Program-made: the position numbers and the translations under genes
In this document: in pieces, positions 1-9,855 of the stretch
Layout of the letters: each line of letters begins with the position of its first letter
Numbering within the stretch: position 1 is the stretch's first letter
Source of the DNA: Pacificimonas aurantium
GTDB taxonomy: Bacteria > Pseudomonadota > Alphaproteobacteria > Sphingomonadales > Sphingomonadaceae
Direction: 5' to 3'
Length of the DNA stretch: 64,000 nt
Assembly (NCBI RefSeq): GCF_020092905.1
Contig: NZ_JAGSGB010000003.1
Coordinates: 124,001-188,000 of the forward strand
Notes under the pieces: generated by a model
The model's database searches: none
The model's input: only the letters and a program-made list of their open reading frames with translations
Told to the model about the DNA's origin: nothing

Positions 1-37
1 AGGTCTTCGCGGCGTTTTCCGTCTGCGACTCACTCAT
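1..37 (-). CDS. Start of a second methyltransferase-operon gene (partial, runs off the window)
   Basis: An ATG at 37 on the minus strand opens a frame reading MSESQTENAAKT to the window edge, and it overlaps the stop codon of the upstream methyltransferase by a few bases (ATGAGTGA). That tight coupling is typical of a translationally coupled operon. In known betaine-from-glycine operons the gene after glycine/sarcosine methyltransferase encodes sarcosine/dimethylglycine methyltransferase, so that is the expected product. Only 12 codons are visible, so the identity is inferred from context alone. Confidence 0.4.
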   Translation of the reverse strand, partial: MSESQTENAAKT

Positions 38-857
38 CGTCGAGCTTCTCCGCCACATGAATGAAGAAGTCTGGCCGGCTTTCCTCTCCGTCTTCCATGA
101 AGTCCCCGTAGGTCTGAACCTTCTGGAACCCGGCCTCGCGCAGCAGCCCGCGCGTGTAGTTCTTGCGCAGCGGGAACATGTTCAGGTTGTGCTTGGACCC
201 GTCGGGGAAGGTATATTCAAAGCGGGCGAGTCCGTCGTCCACATGAACGGGAACAGCCGTTACCTGATCGCCGCAGTAGTAATATTTGTGTTTCGTCTGG
301 AATTTCTTACTGTCGAGGATGGCGTCGTAATTCCGCTGGTCGATGATGAGAACGCCGTCATGTTTCAGGGCGGCATAAAACTCGGCGAGCGCCCGCCTTC
401 TGTCGGCCTCTTCGAACAGGTGCGTAAAGCTGTTGCCGAGACAGATGATGGCATCATATTTTCCGTGCACGTCCCGGTTGAGGTAGCGCCAATCGGCATG
501 CACCGTTTTCAACATTACGTCATGTTCGACTGCATTTTGAAAGGCTTTCGCGAGCATTTCGGCAGATCCGTCAGCTGAGGTGACTGCAAATCCGGCCTTC
601 GCGAGCTGGATGGAATGAAATCCCGTTCCCGTGGCAACATCGAGAACCGAATCCTTCCCGCGCCCTTTCAGGATATCGATGAAAAAGCGCCCCTCGCTGT
701 CAGCGCGCTGGTTCCAGTCGATCAACTCGTCCCACTTGTCGACGAAACCCCGGATATATTCCGAGACATATTTGTCGGACGTTCGGACCCCCGTTGGGTC
801 TTCGCCATAATCCTGCGTGGATTCCGGACGAAAAGTCTTGTCGGCCTGGTCGGTCAT
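30..857 (-). CDS. Glycine/sarcosine N-methyltransferase (betaine synthesis)
   Basis: A 275-aa class I SAM-dependent methyltransferase. The SAM-binding glycine motif DVATGTGFHS lies at residues 73-82, followed by the acidic SADGS strand and the ICLGNSFTHL block. The sequence from there on (DQRNYD, HKYYYCGD, VDDGLARFEY, NMFPLRK, TYGDF) matches the bacterial glycine/sarcosine methyltransferases that make betaine from glycine in halotolerant bacteria; those proteins are about 270 residues. I chose ATG 857 rather than an upstream in-frame start at 893 because a GGGGGACC purine run precedes 857 and the extra 12 residues do not resemble the family. The next gene on the strand overlaps its stop. Likely cytoplasmic, using glycine and sarcosine with SAM. 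Substrate assignment rests on resemblance, not on biochemistry. Confidence 0.82.
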   Translation of the reverse strand: MTDQADKTFRPESTQDYGEDPTGVRTSDKYVSEYIRGFVDKWDELIDWNQRADSEGRFFIDILKGRGKDSVLDVATGTGFHSIQLAKAGFAVTSADGSAEMLAKAFQNAVEHDVMLKTVHADWRYLNRDVHGKYDAIICLGNSFTHLFEEADRRRALAEFYAALKHDGVLIIDQRNYDAILDSKKFQTKHKYYYCGDQVTAVPVHVDDGLARFEYTFPDGSKHNLNMFPLRKNYTRGLLREAGFQKVQTYGDFMEDGEESRPDFFIHVAEKLDDE

Positions 858-1028
858 GGTCCCCCGCGCCAATAGAGTCTCTGAAAATTTCACGAGACGG
901 GAAGGCTACGGAAGGATCGTACCAAAACCAAGCCTTGATCCAGTTTAATTTCGAAAGGCTGACTCAAGGCGCGGTATTGGCGAACAATTTTCCCACCAGT
1001 TTACACAAATGTTACGGGAATTATTCGG

Positions 1029-2552
<1,524 letters not shown>

Positions 2553-2652
2553 GGCGCCCTCTCCCTCAAAGATCTTTCAAACTCACAGCGCGCTTAGCAG
2601 CGCGAAAACGCGGCTGTCACCCTATGAGGACCGCCTGTATAGGCGCGGCACC

Positions 2653-3789
2653 ATGTCTCTAGCTTCCTATGCGAGCGATCCGTCCCAATCCCGGGGGCGG
2701 AAATATGCCGAAGAGCCGTCGGCCTTGCGCGATGCCTTCGACCGCGACCGCGACCGGATCGTGCATTCCGCCGCCTTTCGCCGCCTGAAACACAAGACGC
2801 AGGTCTTCGTCATGCCGGACGGCGATCATTACCGGACGCGCCTGACGCACAGCCTGGAAGTCGCACAGATCGGCAGGGTCCTGGCGCGCGCGCTCGGGGT
2901 TCACGAGGGACTGACCGAGGCAATCTGCCTGGCTCACGATCTTGGCCACCCTCCCTTCGGCCATGAGGGGGAAGCCGCCCTAGCCGATGCGGTGCGCGAG
3001 GCGGGCGGGTTCGATCACAATGGGCACACGCTGCGCATCTTAACCGTGCTGGAACGATCCTATGCCCGCCATCCCGGCCTGAACCTCAGCTGGGAAGTGC
3101 TGGAGGGGCTGGCGAAGCACAACGGCCCGGTCGAAAGCGCGGGATGGGCGCTTGCCGAAGCGGACCGCGAGCATGATCTCGACTTGGCGACGCATAGCGG
3201 CCTCGAGGCGCAGGTCGCCGCCATCGCCGACGATATCGCCTATGACAATCACGACTTCGAGGACGGCCTGCGGGCGCAGATGTTCGGCCTGGAAGCCGCG
3301 ATCGACGTGCGTTTCGTGCGCGACAATTTCCGTATGGTGCAGCAGCGCTATCCCGATGCGCCGCGGGATATCGTGATTGCGGAAATGAAGCGCCGGCAGA
3401 TCGGCCTGATGGTCGAGGACGTACTCGCCGAGACACGCCGCCGGCTCGCGGACCTAAACCCGCGCTCGGTCGAGGATGTGCGCTCAGCCCAGCGGCAGAT
3501 CGTGGCCTTTTCGGAAGGCATGTACGCTGAAGAGCGCGAGATGAAGCGCTTCCTTTATGCCAGCATGTACCATCACCCGGGCGCCGCGAGCGCGCGTGAA
3601 GCGGCGCGCGCGACGATCTCGGAGATCCACGAGGAAATCTCCCGCGATCCCAAGCGCCTGCCGAAGGAATGGGAGCGGGCGATGCCTGCGGATGAGCCCG
3701 ACCGGTCGCGTCACATCGCCGACTTCATCGCCGGCATGACCGACCGCTTCGCCCAGCGTTTCCTGCACGAATTGCAGCTGACGCCGTGA
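2653..3789 (+). CDS. dgt: Deoxyguanosinetriphosphate triphosphohydrolase-like protein (HD domain)
   Basis: A 378-aa HD-domain dNTPase of the alphaproteobacterial Dgt-like family, which removes triphosphate from dNTPs. Metal ligands are visible as RLTHSLEVAQ (His66) and the HD pair in AHDLGHPPFGHEGE (95-96), with a further conserved block DDIAYDNHDFEDGLRA around residue 200. Start ATG 2653 is chosen over further upstream in-frame codons, which lie in the divergent promoter region and encode unrelated sequence. It heads the dgt-argS-SPOR-nagZ run common in alphaproteobacteria; 44 bp separate it from the next frame. Substrate preference cannot be read from sequence. Confidence 0.88.
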   Translation: MSLASYASDPSQSRGRKYAEEPSALRDAFDRDRDRIVHSAAFRRLKHKTQVFVMPDGDHYRTRLTHSLEVAQIGRVLARALGVHEGLTEAICLAHDLGHPPFGHEGEAALADAVREAGGFDHNGHTLRILTVLERSYARHPGLNLSWEVLEGLAKHNGPVESAGWALAEADREHDLDLATHSGLEAQVAAIADDIAYDNHDFEDGLRAQMFGLEAAIDVRFVRDNFRMVQQRYPDAPRDIVIAEMKRRQIGLMVEDVLAETRRRLADLNPRSVEDVRSAQRQIVAFSEGMYAEEREMKRFLYASMYHHPGAASAREAARATISEIHEEISRDPKRLPKEWERAMPADEPDRSRHIADFIAGMTDRFAQRFLHELQLTP

Positions 3790-3833
3790 TCGCTTTTGAA
3801 AAGCGCGGCAGGGCGCGGTAACAGGCGGATCGA

Positions 3834-5621
3834 TTGTACCGCCCCGCGGTGCGCGCCGTCCCAGACCCGGAACTGAAACCACCTCTCTTGCAGACCATTT
3901 TCGACATCTACGCCGCTGAAGTGAACCGTGCGATCGACGCCCTTGTGGCGGCGGGCACCGTCCCGGCCGACGCCAACCGCAAGCCCGTGACGCTGGAGCC
4001 GCCGCGCGACCCCACACATGGCGACCTCTCGACCAATGCCGCCATGGTACTTGCGAAGCCCGCGAAGACCAACCCGCGAGCCCTCGCCGAGGCGTTGAAG
4101 CAGGAACTGGCCGCTGCGCCTCATGTCGAGGCGGTGGAGATCGCCGGACCGGGCTTTCTCAACCTGCGGCTGGCCGAACCGGCCTGGATTGCGGAACTCG
4201 CGCGGATCGGCGAGGCGGGCGCCCACTATGGGCGCAGCAGCTTTGGCGAGGGTGTGCGCGCGAACATCGAATATGTTTCCGCCAATCCCACCGGCCCGAT
4301 GCATATGGGGCATTGCCGCGGCGCCGTGGTGGGCGATGCGCTGGCGACGCTGCTGGAATTTACCGGACACGACGTCATTCGCGAATATTATGTCAACGAT
4401 GCGGGCGGGCAGGTGGACGTGCTCGCGCGCTCGGCGCACCTGCGCTATCTGGAGGCGCTGGGCGAGGACATCGGCGAGATCCCCGAGGGGCTCTACCCCG
4501 GCGACTATCTGAAGCCCGTCGGCGACGCGCTTGCCCGAGAGTATGGCGACGAGTTGCGCAATGCCCCGGAGGCCGACTGGCTGCCGACCTTTCGCCGGAA
4601 AGCGGTGGACGCGATGCTGGAACTTATCCGCACCGACCTCGGCAAGCTGGGCATCCACCACGACCTGTTCTCATCGGAATACGACCTGCAGCGGTCGGGT
4701 GCGGTCGACCGGGCCGAAGCGCGGCTGCGGGAGATGGGGCACGTCTACGAGGGCGTTCTGGAGCCGCCGAAGGGCGAGCTTCCCGACGACTGGGAGCCCG
4801 TCGAGCTGACCCTGTTCCGGGCCAGCGAGTTCGGCGACGATGTCGACCGGCCGCTGAAGAAGTCAGACGGCAGCTGGACCTATTTCGGCGCCGATGCGGC
4901 CTATCACCTGCAAAAGGCGGAGCAGGCGGACCTGCTGATCGACATCTGGGGCGCCGACCATGCGGGGACGGTAAAGCGCATTAAGGCCGCCGTCGAAGCG
5001 CTGACGGGTGGCAAGGTCCCGCTCGACGTTCTGCTGGTGCAGATGGTGCGGCTGTTCCGGGCCGGCGAACCGGTGAAAATGTCGAAGCGGTCGGGCAATT
5101 TCGTGACGCTCGCCGAGGTTGTGGACGAAGTCGGCAAGGACGCGGTGCGCTTCATGATGCTGTCACGGCGGGCCGACGCGCCGCTCGATTTCGACTTTGC
5201 GAAGGTCAAGGAACAGTCGAAGGACAACCCTGTCTTCTACGTCCAATATGCCCATGCGCGAATCCAGTCGATGCTGCGCCGCGCGGAGGCCGAGGGCTTG
5301 GCCCCCGCGCCCCCGGAGGACTGTGCAGGCCATTTCGACGAGACCGACCAGGCGCTCCTGCAACTGGCGGCGCAGCTGCCGCGCATCGTGCGCCTTGCCG
5401 CCGAAGCGCACGAGCCCCACCGGGTGGCCTTCTTCCTGGAAAGTCTCGCGGCGGCGTTCCATGCCAATTACAATCGCGGCAATGACGATCCGGCTCTGCG
5501 CGTCGTGCGGCCGGAGGACGCGGCGAGGTCGAACGCCAGGCTGGCGCTGAACCGCGCAGTCGGCCAAGTAATTGCGAACGGTCTGGGCTTGATGGGGGTC
5601 GAGCCTGCCCACGAAATGTAA
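3834..5621 (+). CDS. argS: Arginyl-tRNA synthetase
   Basis: Class I synthetase charging tRNA-Arg, up to 595 aa. The signature ANPTGPMHMGHCRGAV (HIGH-type) is near residue 155 and KMSKRSG near 415; the N-terminal Add-1 domain and the C-terminal anticodon-binding DALR domain (FYVQYAHARI onward) are both present. The start is uncertain: there is no ATG near the N-terminus. TTG 3834, GTG 3849 and TTG 3888 (giving MQTIFDIYAAEV) are all possible and none has a strong ribosome-binding site. The stop codon is embedded in the TAAGGAG ribosome-binding site of the next gene, so the two are probably co-translated. Confidence 0.93.
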   Translation: MYRPAVRAVPDPELKPPLLQTIFDIYAAEVNRAIDALVAAGTVPADANRKPVTLEPPRDPTHGDLSTNAAMVLAKPAKTNPRALAEALKQELAAAPHVEAVEIAGPGFLNLRLAEPAWIAELARIGEAGAHYGRSSFGEGVRANIEYVSANPTGPMHMGHCRGAVVGDALATLLEFTGHDVIREYYVNDAGGQVDVLARSAHLRYLEALGEDIGEIPEGLYPGDYLKPVGDALAREYGDELRNAPEADWLPTFRRKAVDAMLELIRTDLGKLGIHHDLFSSEYDLQRSGAVDRAEARLREMGHVYEGVLEPPKGELPDDWEPVELTLFRASEFGDDVDRPLKKSDGSWTYFGADAAYHLQKAEQADLLIDIWGADHAGTVKRIKAAVEALTGGKVPLDVLLVQMVRLFRAGEPVKMSKRSGNFVTLAEVVDEVGKDAVRFMMLSRRADAPLDFDFAKVKEQSKDNPVFYVQYAHARIQSMLRRAEAEGLAPAPPEDCAGHFDETDQALLQLAAQLPRIVRLAAEAHEPHRVAFFLESLAAAFHANYNRGNDDPALRVVRPEDAARSNARLALNRAVGQVIANGLGLMGVEPAHEM

Positions 5622-5634
5622 GGAGCAGGGCCAG

Positions 5635-6435
5635 GTGGCGGACGGGGTCAGGGATGAGAGCGAGTTCGAGGAGGAGCCTGGGGAAGGGCTTCCCTGGCTC
5701 GAACCGACAGAGCTGGAACTGGATGAACGGGGAGGGCTGGTGTCCCGCCGCGCCGTCCTCATTGTGGCAGGAAGCGTGGTGGCGATTGTCGCTGCGCTGT
5801 TCCTGTTCGCGGCCCTGTTCGGCGGCGACGACATCGAGGTGCCGGATGGAGAGGTACCGCTTGTTCGCGCCCCGGAAGGGCCGTTCAAGGTCGAGCCGAA
5901 GGACAGGGGCGGCCTGGTCGTCTCCGAAAGCGAGCGCATGACGAGCGCGGTCGCGAGCGGCGAGGACCTCCCCTCGGACGTGGCGACCGACCGCTTGCCC
6001 GAAGTCGCGGTTCCTGTGGTCCCGCCGGCCGGCGAAGATGCCGATGCTCCGCCGCGGGACCTGCTCGCAGAAGCGGAGGAGGACGCAGCCCGGCGGGATG
6101 CAGCCGGGGGGGACGCTCCGCGCACACCTGCTTCCGACGAAGGCGCCGCTTCGGACAGTGACACCGGCGAAGAGCCGGTTTCCGAGCGGTCGTCCGGCGG
6201 TGGCCAGACAATTCAGCTCGGCGCCTTTTCTTCTCAGTCGCGCGCCAGGGATGTGTGGGAGACGTTCACGGGGCGCTATTCCTATCTTGCTCCGCTCTCG
6301 ATGGTGCTGCAGCCGGTCGAAGTGAACGGCACGACACTCTACCGGCTGCGCGCGACAATCCCGGATGGCGGGGCCGGCGCCGACGAGATTTGCAACCGGC
6401 TGAAGCTTGCCGGCGAACAGTGCGTCGTCGTTTGA
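5635..6435 (+). CDS. SPOR-domain membrane protein
   Basis: A 266-aa single-pass inner-membrane protein. A cytoplasmic acidic N-terminus (about 35 residues) is followed by a transmembrane helix at about 40-62 (VLIVAGSVVAIVAALFLFAA), a long low-complexity Asp/Glu/Pro/Ala periplasmic linker, and a C-terminal SPOR domain (QTIQLGAFSSQSRARDVWETF onward) that binds denuded septal peptidoglycan. The start is GTG 5635 behind AAGGAGCAGG. Its place between argS and nagZ is conserved in alphaproteobacteria and fits a role in septal wall turnover. Specific partner unknown. Confidence 0.85.
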   Translation: MADGVRDESEFEEEPGEGLPWLEPTELELDERGGLVSRRAVLIVAGSVVAIVAALFLFAALFGGDDIEVPDGEVPLVRAPEGPFKVEPKDRGGLVVSESERMTSAVASGEDLPSDVATDRLPEVAVPVVPPAGEDADAPPRDLLAEAEEDAARRDAAGGDAPRTPASDEGAASDSDTGEEPVSERSSGGGQTIQLGAFSSQSRARDVWETFTGRYSYLAPLSMVLQPVEVNGTTLYRLRATIPDGGAGADEICNRLKLAGEQCVVV

Positions 6436-6445
6436 GGCGGCGCGG

Positions 6446-7480
6446 ATGAACCCACCGCTTGCCGGCCTGCGGCCGCTGGTCCTTGGATTTGCGGGACCCG
6501 AACTGACCCCGGACGAAGAAGCTCTGTTCGGCCGCTTTCCGCCGGCCGGCTTCATCCTGTTCGACCGGAACATCGGTTCGCCCCGGCAACTGCGTATGCT
6601 GACGGACCGTCTTCGCGCGCTGACAGGGCGGCCGGACGTTCCCATACTGATCGACCAGGAGGGAGGCCGGGTACAGCGACTGGGTCCACCGCACTGGCCC
6701 GAGCACCCGCCAGCGCGGCCATTTGGCGAGCTGTACAGGGAGGGGCCGATTGCCGCCCTCGACGCGGCGCGCTTCCACGGACGCGCCATCGCTGCCGATC
6801 TCGCCGCGGCCGGGATCAATGTCGACTGCCTGCCGGTGCTCGATGTCCGCGATCCGGAGGGTCACGACATTATCGGCGACCGCAGCTTCGACGCGGATCC
6901 TTCGGCGGTCGCGTCGCTCGGCGCGGCGCTGCTGACCGGCCTGCGCGAGGAAGGCGTCTGCGGGATCGTAAAGCATATTCCCGGCCACGGCCGAGCGCGG
7001 GCCGACAGTCATCGCGAGTTGCCGGTCGTGAATGCGCCGCGAGAGGACCTTGCGCGGGATTTCCTGCCCTTCCTGCGCCTGGCGGACGCACCGATGGCGA
7101 TGACCGCGCATGTCCTATACGCCGCGCTGGACGAGGCCCGCTGCGCCTCCCTGTCGCCGGTCGTGATCGGCGACGTGATCCGCGGCGAGCTTGCCTTCGA
7201 TGGCTTCCTGCTGTGCGACGACTTGGCGATGAAGGCACTGACCGGACCGCTACAGGATCGCCTGGAGGGCGTGCTCGCCGCCGGGTGCGACGCCGCCTTG
7301 CACTGTACCGGTATCTTCGCGGAAAATGAGACGCTTCTTTCCGCTGCACCTGTCATGGCCGAGCGATCCCGCGAACGGCTGGAGGCGGCAATGAACTGGG
7401 CCGAGGTGCCTGCCGCCGATATGTCGGCCGAGGAGTGGGCACGGCGCCGGGACGACTTGCTCGGCCTTCTGGCGCGCTGA
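6446..7480 (+). CDS. nagZ: Beta-N-acetylglucosaminidase of peptidoglycan recycling
   Basis: A 344-aa glycoside hydrolase family 3 enzyme, cytoplasmic, that removes GlcNAc from GlcNAc-anhydromuropeptides. The family signature KHIPGHGRARADSHRELP supplies the His/Asp dyad loop, and the catalytic nucleophile Asp sits in LCDDLAMKAL. IDQEGGRVQRLG is the conserved substrate loop. ATG 6446 lies 10 bases after the SPOR gene stop, so the two form one transcription unit. In related genomes scpA, scpB and tat genes commonly follow nagZ; here the next DNA is the left edge of a mobile island, so that synteny is broken. Confidence 0.92.
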   Translation: MNPPLAGLRPLVLGFAGPELTPDEEALFGRFPPAGFILFDRNIGSPRQLRMLTDRLRALTGRPDVPILIDQEGGRVQRLGPPHWPEHPPARPFGELYREGPIAALDAARFHGRAIAADLAAAGINVDCLPVLDVRDPEGHDIIGDRSFDADPSAVASLGAALLTGLREEGVCGIVKHIPGHGRARADSHRELPVVNAPREDLARDFLPFLRLADAPMAMTAHVLYAALDEARCASLSPVVIGDVIRGELAFDGFLLCDDLAMKALTGPLQDRLEGVLAAGCDAALHCTGIFAENETLLSAAPVMAERSRERLEAAMNWAEVPAADMSAEEWARRRDDLLGLLAR

Positions 7481-7504
7481 TCTGAACTGTTGAGAGCCCC
7501 GGGT

Positions 7505-7521
7505 TGGAGCGGTGAGGGGAA
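7505..7521. other. Candidate left attachment core (degenerate tRNA-Gly tail)
   Basis: TGGAGCGGTGAGGGGAA matches the top-strand tRNA-Gly 3' tail at 16437 with one missing base and one substitution. It lies 24 bp after the nagZ stop and 60 bp before the left arm-type motifs, the spacing expected of an attL. A perfect duplication would be expected for a recent insertion, so this is tentative. Confidence 0.35.
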
Positions 7522-7579
7522 GCCAATAGGCTTGCCAAGAATCTGAATTCAGATCATTTTTCGAAATAAGCAAAACTAA

Positions 7580-7601
7580 AGGCCCCCAATCTGGCCCCCA
7601 G
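7580..7601. repeat. Left arm-type direct repeat of the island (GGCCCCCA, period 12)
   Basis: Two copies of GGCCCCCA-type sequence, AGGCCCCCAA and TGGCCCCCAG, start 12 bp apart. The 21-bp block matches the right-end block at 16302-16322 at 19 of 21 positions and in the same orientation. Such paired short repeats beside tRNA-associated integrases are usually integrase arm-binding sites; that function is inferred. Confidence 0.6.
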
Positions 7602-7826
7602 CGCTCCGCGCTTCTGTGGAAAAAGGCGAGACTTTGGGAGACCATCGTGCCTTTGTTGAAGGCTGGCATCTAGCACTTCGGGCGATGGTTGTCATGACCA
7701 GTGGCAGCAACTCACAGGCGAGCAGGGCGCCGCCAAGGCACATCGATGCAGCCGAGATTTCGCGGATCACAAGCAACTCGCACCCTAAATAGAAAATGCC
7801 TTGCCAATCCAATACCTTAAAACAGG

Positions 7827-7890
7827 GTGAGTTGTCTGCGGATCAGCGCAAACCCGCTCAACTCGCAGGCGGGTGACTTTCGCCCAAACC
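7827..7890 (+). repeat. 64-bp inverted repeat, left copy
   Basis: The 64 bases from GTGAGTTG to GCCCAAACC recur inverted at 14857-14920 with 57 of 64 identities. Each copy also contains internal complementarity (GAGTTG with CAACTC, and GGCG with CGCC), so each can fold. The pair encloses the whole gene-bearing core of the island. No matching short target duplication is seen outside or inside the pair, so it is not a clear transposon end. The rest of 7481-8059 holds no convincing gene. Confidence 0.8.
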
Positions 7891-8059
7891 ACATTTATTA
7901 ATATAAAACAACGGCTTGTGACCCGAATTCGCGGGGTAGGGTGTGCTCACGTTTCAAGTTACGATGGAGAGTCCAGAAAAGCGAGACAAGGTGCTTGCGG
8001 GGCAACGCATCGCTTACAGTTGGATTTGCAGCCTCGCTGGCGTTTGAGGCTGCTTGTGG

Positions 8060-8223
8060 GCCTATTGTGTTGAAAAACTCGGCCTGACCCGATCCACAGC
8101 CGATTTTCCGTAATAATGATTCAACGGGAGAAGGCGTCTTGAGGTAATGATGCAGGCATGATCTCTTATGAGTTTTAATATTTCCCGCCGAAGGTGCCTG
8201 CGGAGTTTTTCAACACAATAGGC
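8060..8223. mobile_element. MITE-like 164-bp element with 21-bp perfect terminal inverted repeats
   Basis: GCCTATTGTGTTGAAAAACTC at 8060-8080 is exactly inverted at 8203-8223, bounding about 120 bp without coding capacity. This is the structure of a miniature inverted-repeat element or the internally deleted relic of a larger IS. No transposase is inside it, and I could not identify a clear target duplication. Its right end abuts the coding sequence of an MscS-like channel whose start is missing. Confidence 0.7.
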
Positions 8224-9074
8224 TGTGGTCGGACGCTGCGCCGATCTCGATCGTCGCGCGTCAGGTCGTGCTGCGCTATCTCGGCATTGCAGCGTGGATC
8301 GTGTTCCTGTGGTTCCTGTTCCGCCTGGTCGATGCGCTCGTCCGGTGGCTGTCGCTGCGTATGACGCGGCGCGCGCGGTACCAGAGCGCGTCTGTCATCG
8401 TCTTTGCCCGCCGGGTTATCAAGGCCGGACTGTTGGTCTTGGGGGCGCTCGGCATCCTCGACACGCTCGGCTTCGATGTCACCGCTGGTGTGGCGGCGCT
8501 CGGCATCGGCGGTCTGGTCTTGGCGCTGGGTGCACAGAAGACGGTCGAGAACGTGGTCGGCACCGTATCCGTGCTGGCCGACCGGCCGGTGCAGGTCGGG
8601 GATGTGTGCAAGGTCGGCGATGTGCTCGGCACGATTGAGGATATCGGGATGCGGTCGACCCGGATCAGGACGCTGGAACGAACCGTCGTCACGATCCCCA
8701 ATGGCGATTTTTCCTCACGCCAGATCGAAAACTATACCAAGCGCGAACGTTTCCTCTTCAACGAGACGATCGGCCTCGAATACGCCTTGGATGCGGCCAA
8801 GCTGCGTGAAGGGATTGGCCTGATAGAAGAGGCGCTCGCACAGAACGAGCACATCGCCCCGGAGCCGCGCCGGGCGACATTACGTTATTTTGCAACGGAC
8901 TCGCTGGCGATCGAAACCTTTGCCTACATCATGACCGCCGATTTCGACGAAAGCCTGAGAATCCGCAACGATCTCATGCTCGACATCTACGAGCGATTGG
9001 AACAGGCAGGCATCGGGTTCGCCTTCCCGACACAGACCCTTTACCTGCGCAAGGACGAAACCGGGCAAAGGTGA
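8224..9074 (+). pseudogene. MscS-family mechanosensitive channel, 5'-truncated
   Basis: Coding sequence for an MscS-type channel starts immediately at the right end of the MITE-like element: the frame reads LWSDAAPISIVARQVVLRYLG with no ATG. A transmembrane segment (GIAAWIVFLWFLFRLV), the pore-lining TM3-like region rich in Gly/Ala (GVAALGIGGLVLALGAQKTVENVV) and the beta domain (DRPVQVGDVCKVGDVLGTIEDIGMRSTRIRT) follow, then the alpha/beta C-terminus ending at 9074. A GTG at 8268 could in principle start a 268-aa product, but it has no convincing ribosome-binding site and the upstream frame is clearly part of the protein. I read this as a gene decapitated at the element junction. Confidence 0.75.
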
Positions 9075-9100
9075 CGCGATATGGTGGCGGTCACGCAACG

Positions 9101-9718
9101 CTATCCGGCTGACGGTTCGCCGAACATGATCTGCCTGAAGACCTTCACGTAATTTTCTTCCGGCTGGGTGCCGTCGCCCGATCGCAAGACCGCGGTATGC
9201 CAGAGTATGAGCAAGGTTTCGGTGATGACATCGGCGGGCAAGCGGAGTGGCTGCCCAAACTGGGCGGCCAGGCCTTCGATCAGAACCCGGAACTGGGCCG
9301 TTACACGCGCCTCCGCAGCCTTGTACTGCGCGCGGAATTCCGGGTTGCGAAAGGCATAGAGCTGCAATTCCAGCGCCAGCGCCGCCCAGGCCTGGCGATC
9401 GGGGATGTCGGCTAGCCACGCAGCAAGCGTTTGCATGGCCTGGTCGATATCGGCTTCCGGGATCGAGGCGGCGAGGTCTTCCAGTCGGTCCCGCTGTTCG
9501 GCCAAGTGACCTTCCATGACTTCGAGCAGCAGCAACTCCTTGCTCTCGAAGTTCGAATAAAAGGCGCCTTGCGTAAATCCGGCGTCGGCGCAGAGCTGGC
9601 GCACGGAAAGTGCCGGGATGGAATGGGCGATCATCAGCCGCTCGGCCGATTCGATCAGCTTGGCGCGTGTTTCCGCCTGGCTTTGCCGACGCGATTTGGT
9701 GGTGGTTTCGCCGCTCAT
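9101..9718 (-). CDS. TetR-family transcriptional regulator
   Basis: A 205-aa regulator with an N-terminal TetR helix-turn-helix (ETRAKLIESAERLM, then LSVRQLCADAGFTQGAFYSNFESKELLLLEVM, residues about 16-60) and a helical C-terminal ligand domain rich in Leu/Ala. It is divergent from the catalase/DyP operon with a 137-bp shared intergenic region, the usual layout for a local repressor of that operon. The ligand is unknown; an oxidised lipid or peroxide-derived compound would fit the neighbours but is a guess. Confidence 0.85.
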   Translation of the reverse strand: MSGETTTKSRRQSQAETRAKLIESAERLMIAHSIPALSVRQLCADAGFTQGAFYSNFESKELLLLEVMEGHLAEQRDRLEDLAASIPEADIDQAMQTLAAWLADIPDRQAWAALALELQLYAFRNPEFRAQYKAAEARVTAQFRVLIEGLAAQFGQPLRLPADVITETLLILWHTAVLRSGDGTQPEENYVKVFRQIMFGEPSAG

Positions 9719-9767
9719 GGTGCTCGATCCGTCTCAAAAGTCCTGATTTTCGGAACCAAATTTTCAG

Positions 9768-9781
9768 ATATCACTTGATAT
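9768..9781. promoter_or_regulatory. Candidate TetR operator between regulator and operon
   Basis: A perfect palindrome ATATC-N4-GATAT lies in the divergent intergenic region, 50 bp from the TetR start and 75 bp from the catalase-like gene. Its right arm overlaps TTGATA, a plausible -35 hexamer for the operon; no good -10 is obvious. Assignment as operator is by position and symmetry only. Confidence 0.35.
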
Positions 9782-9855
9782 TTCAAATGCCCGGTCAGAG
9801 GATCGGTTTCCCGTCGATCCTTTTCAGCAGGCAAAACAGGCAGGAGTTGTTGCCC

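Noticed and set aside
5206-6819. A 537-codon frame antisense across argS, SPOR and nagZ
   Set aside because: Spans three well-supported sense genes and its translation is low-complexity Arg/Pro/Ser.
7827-7890. Integron attC-like site
   Set aside because: Internal GAGTTG/CAACTC complementarity is suggestive, but the attC core sites and an integron integrase are absent.
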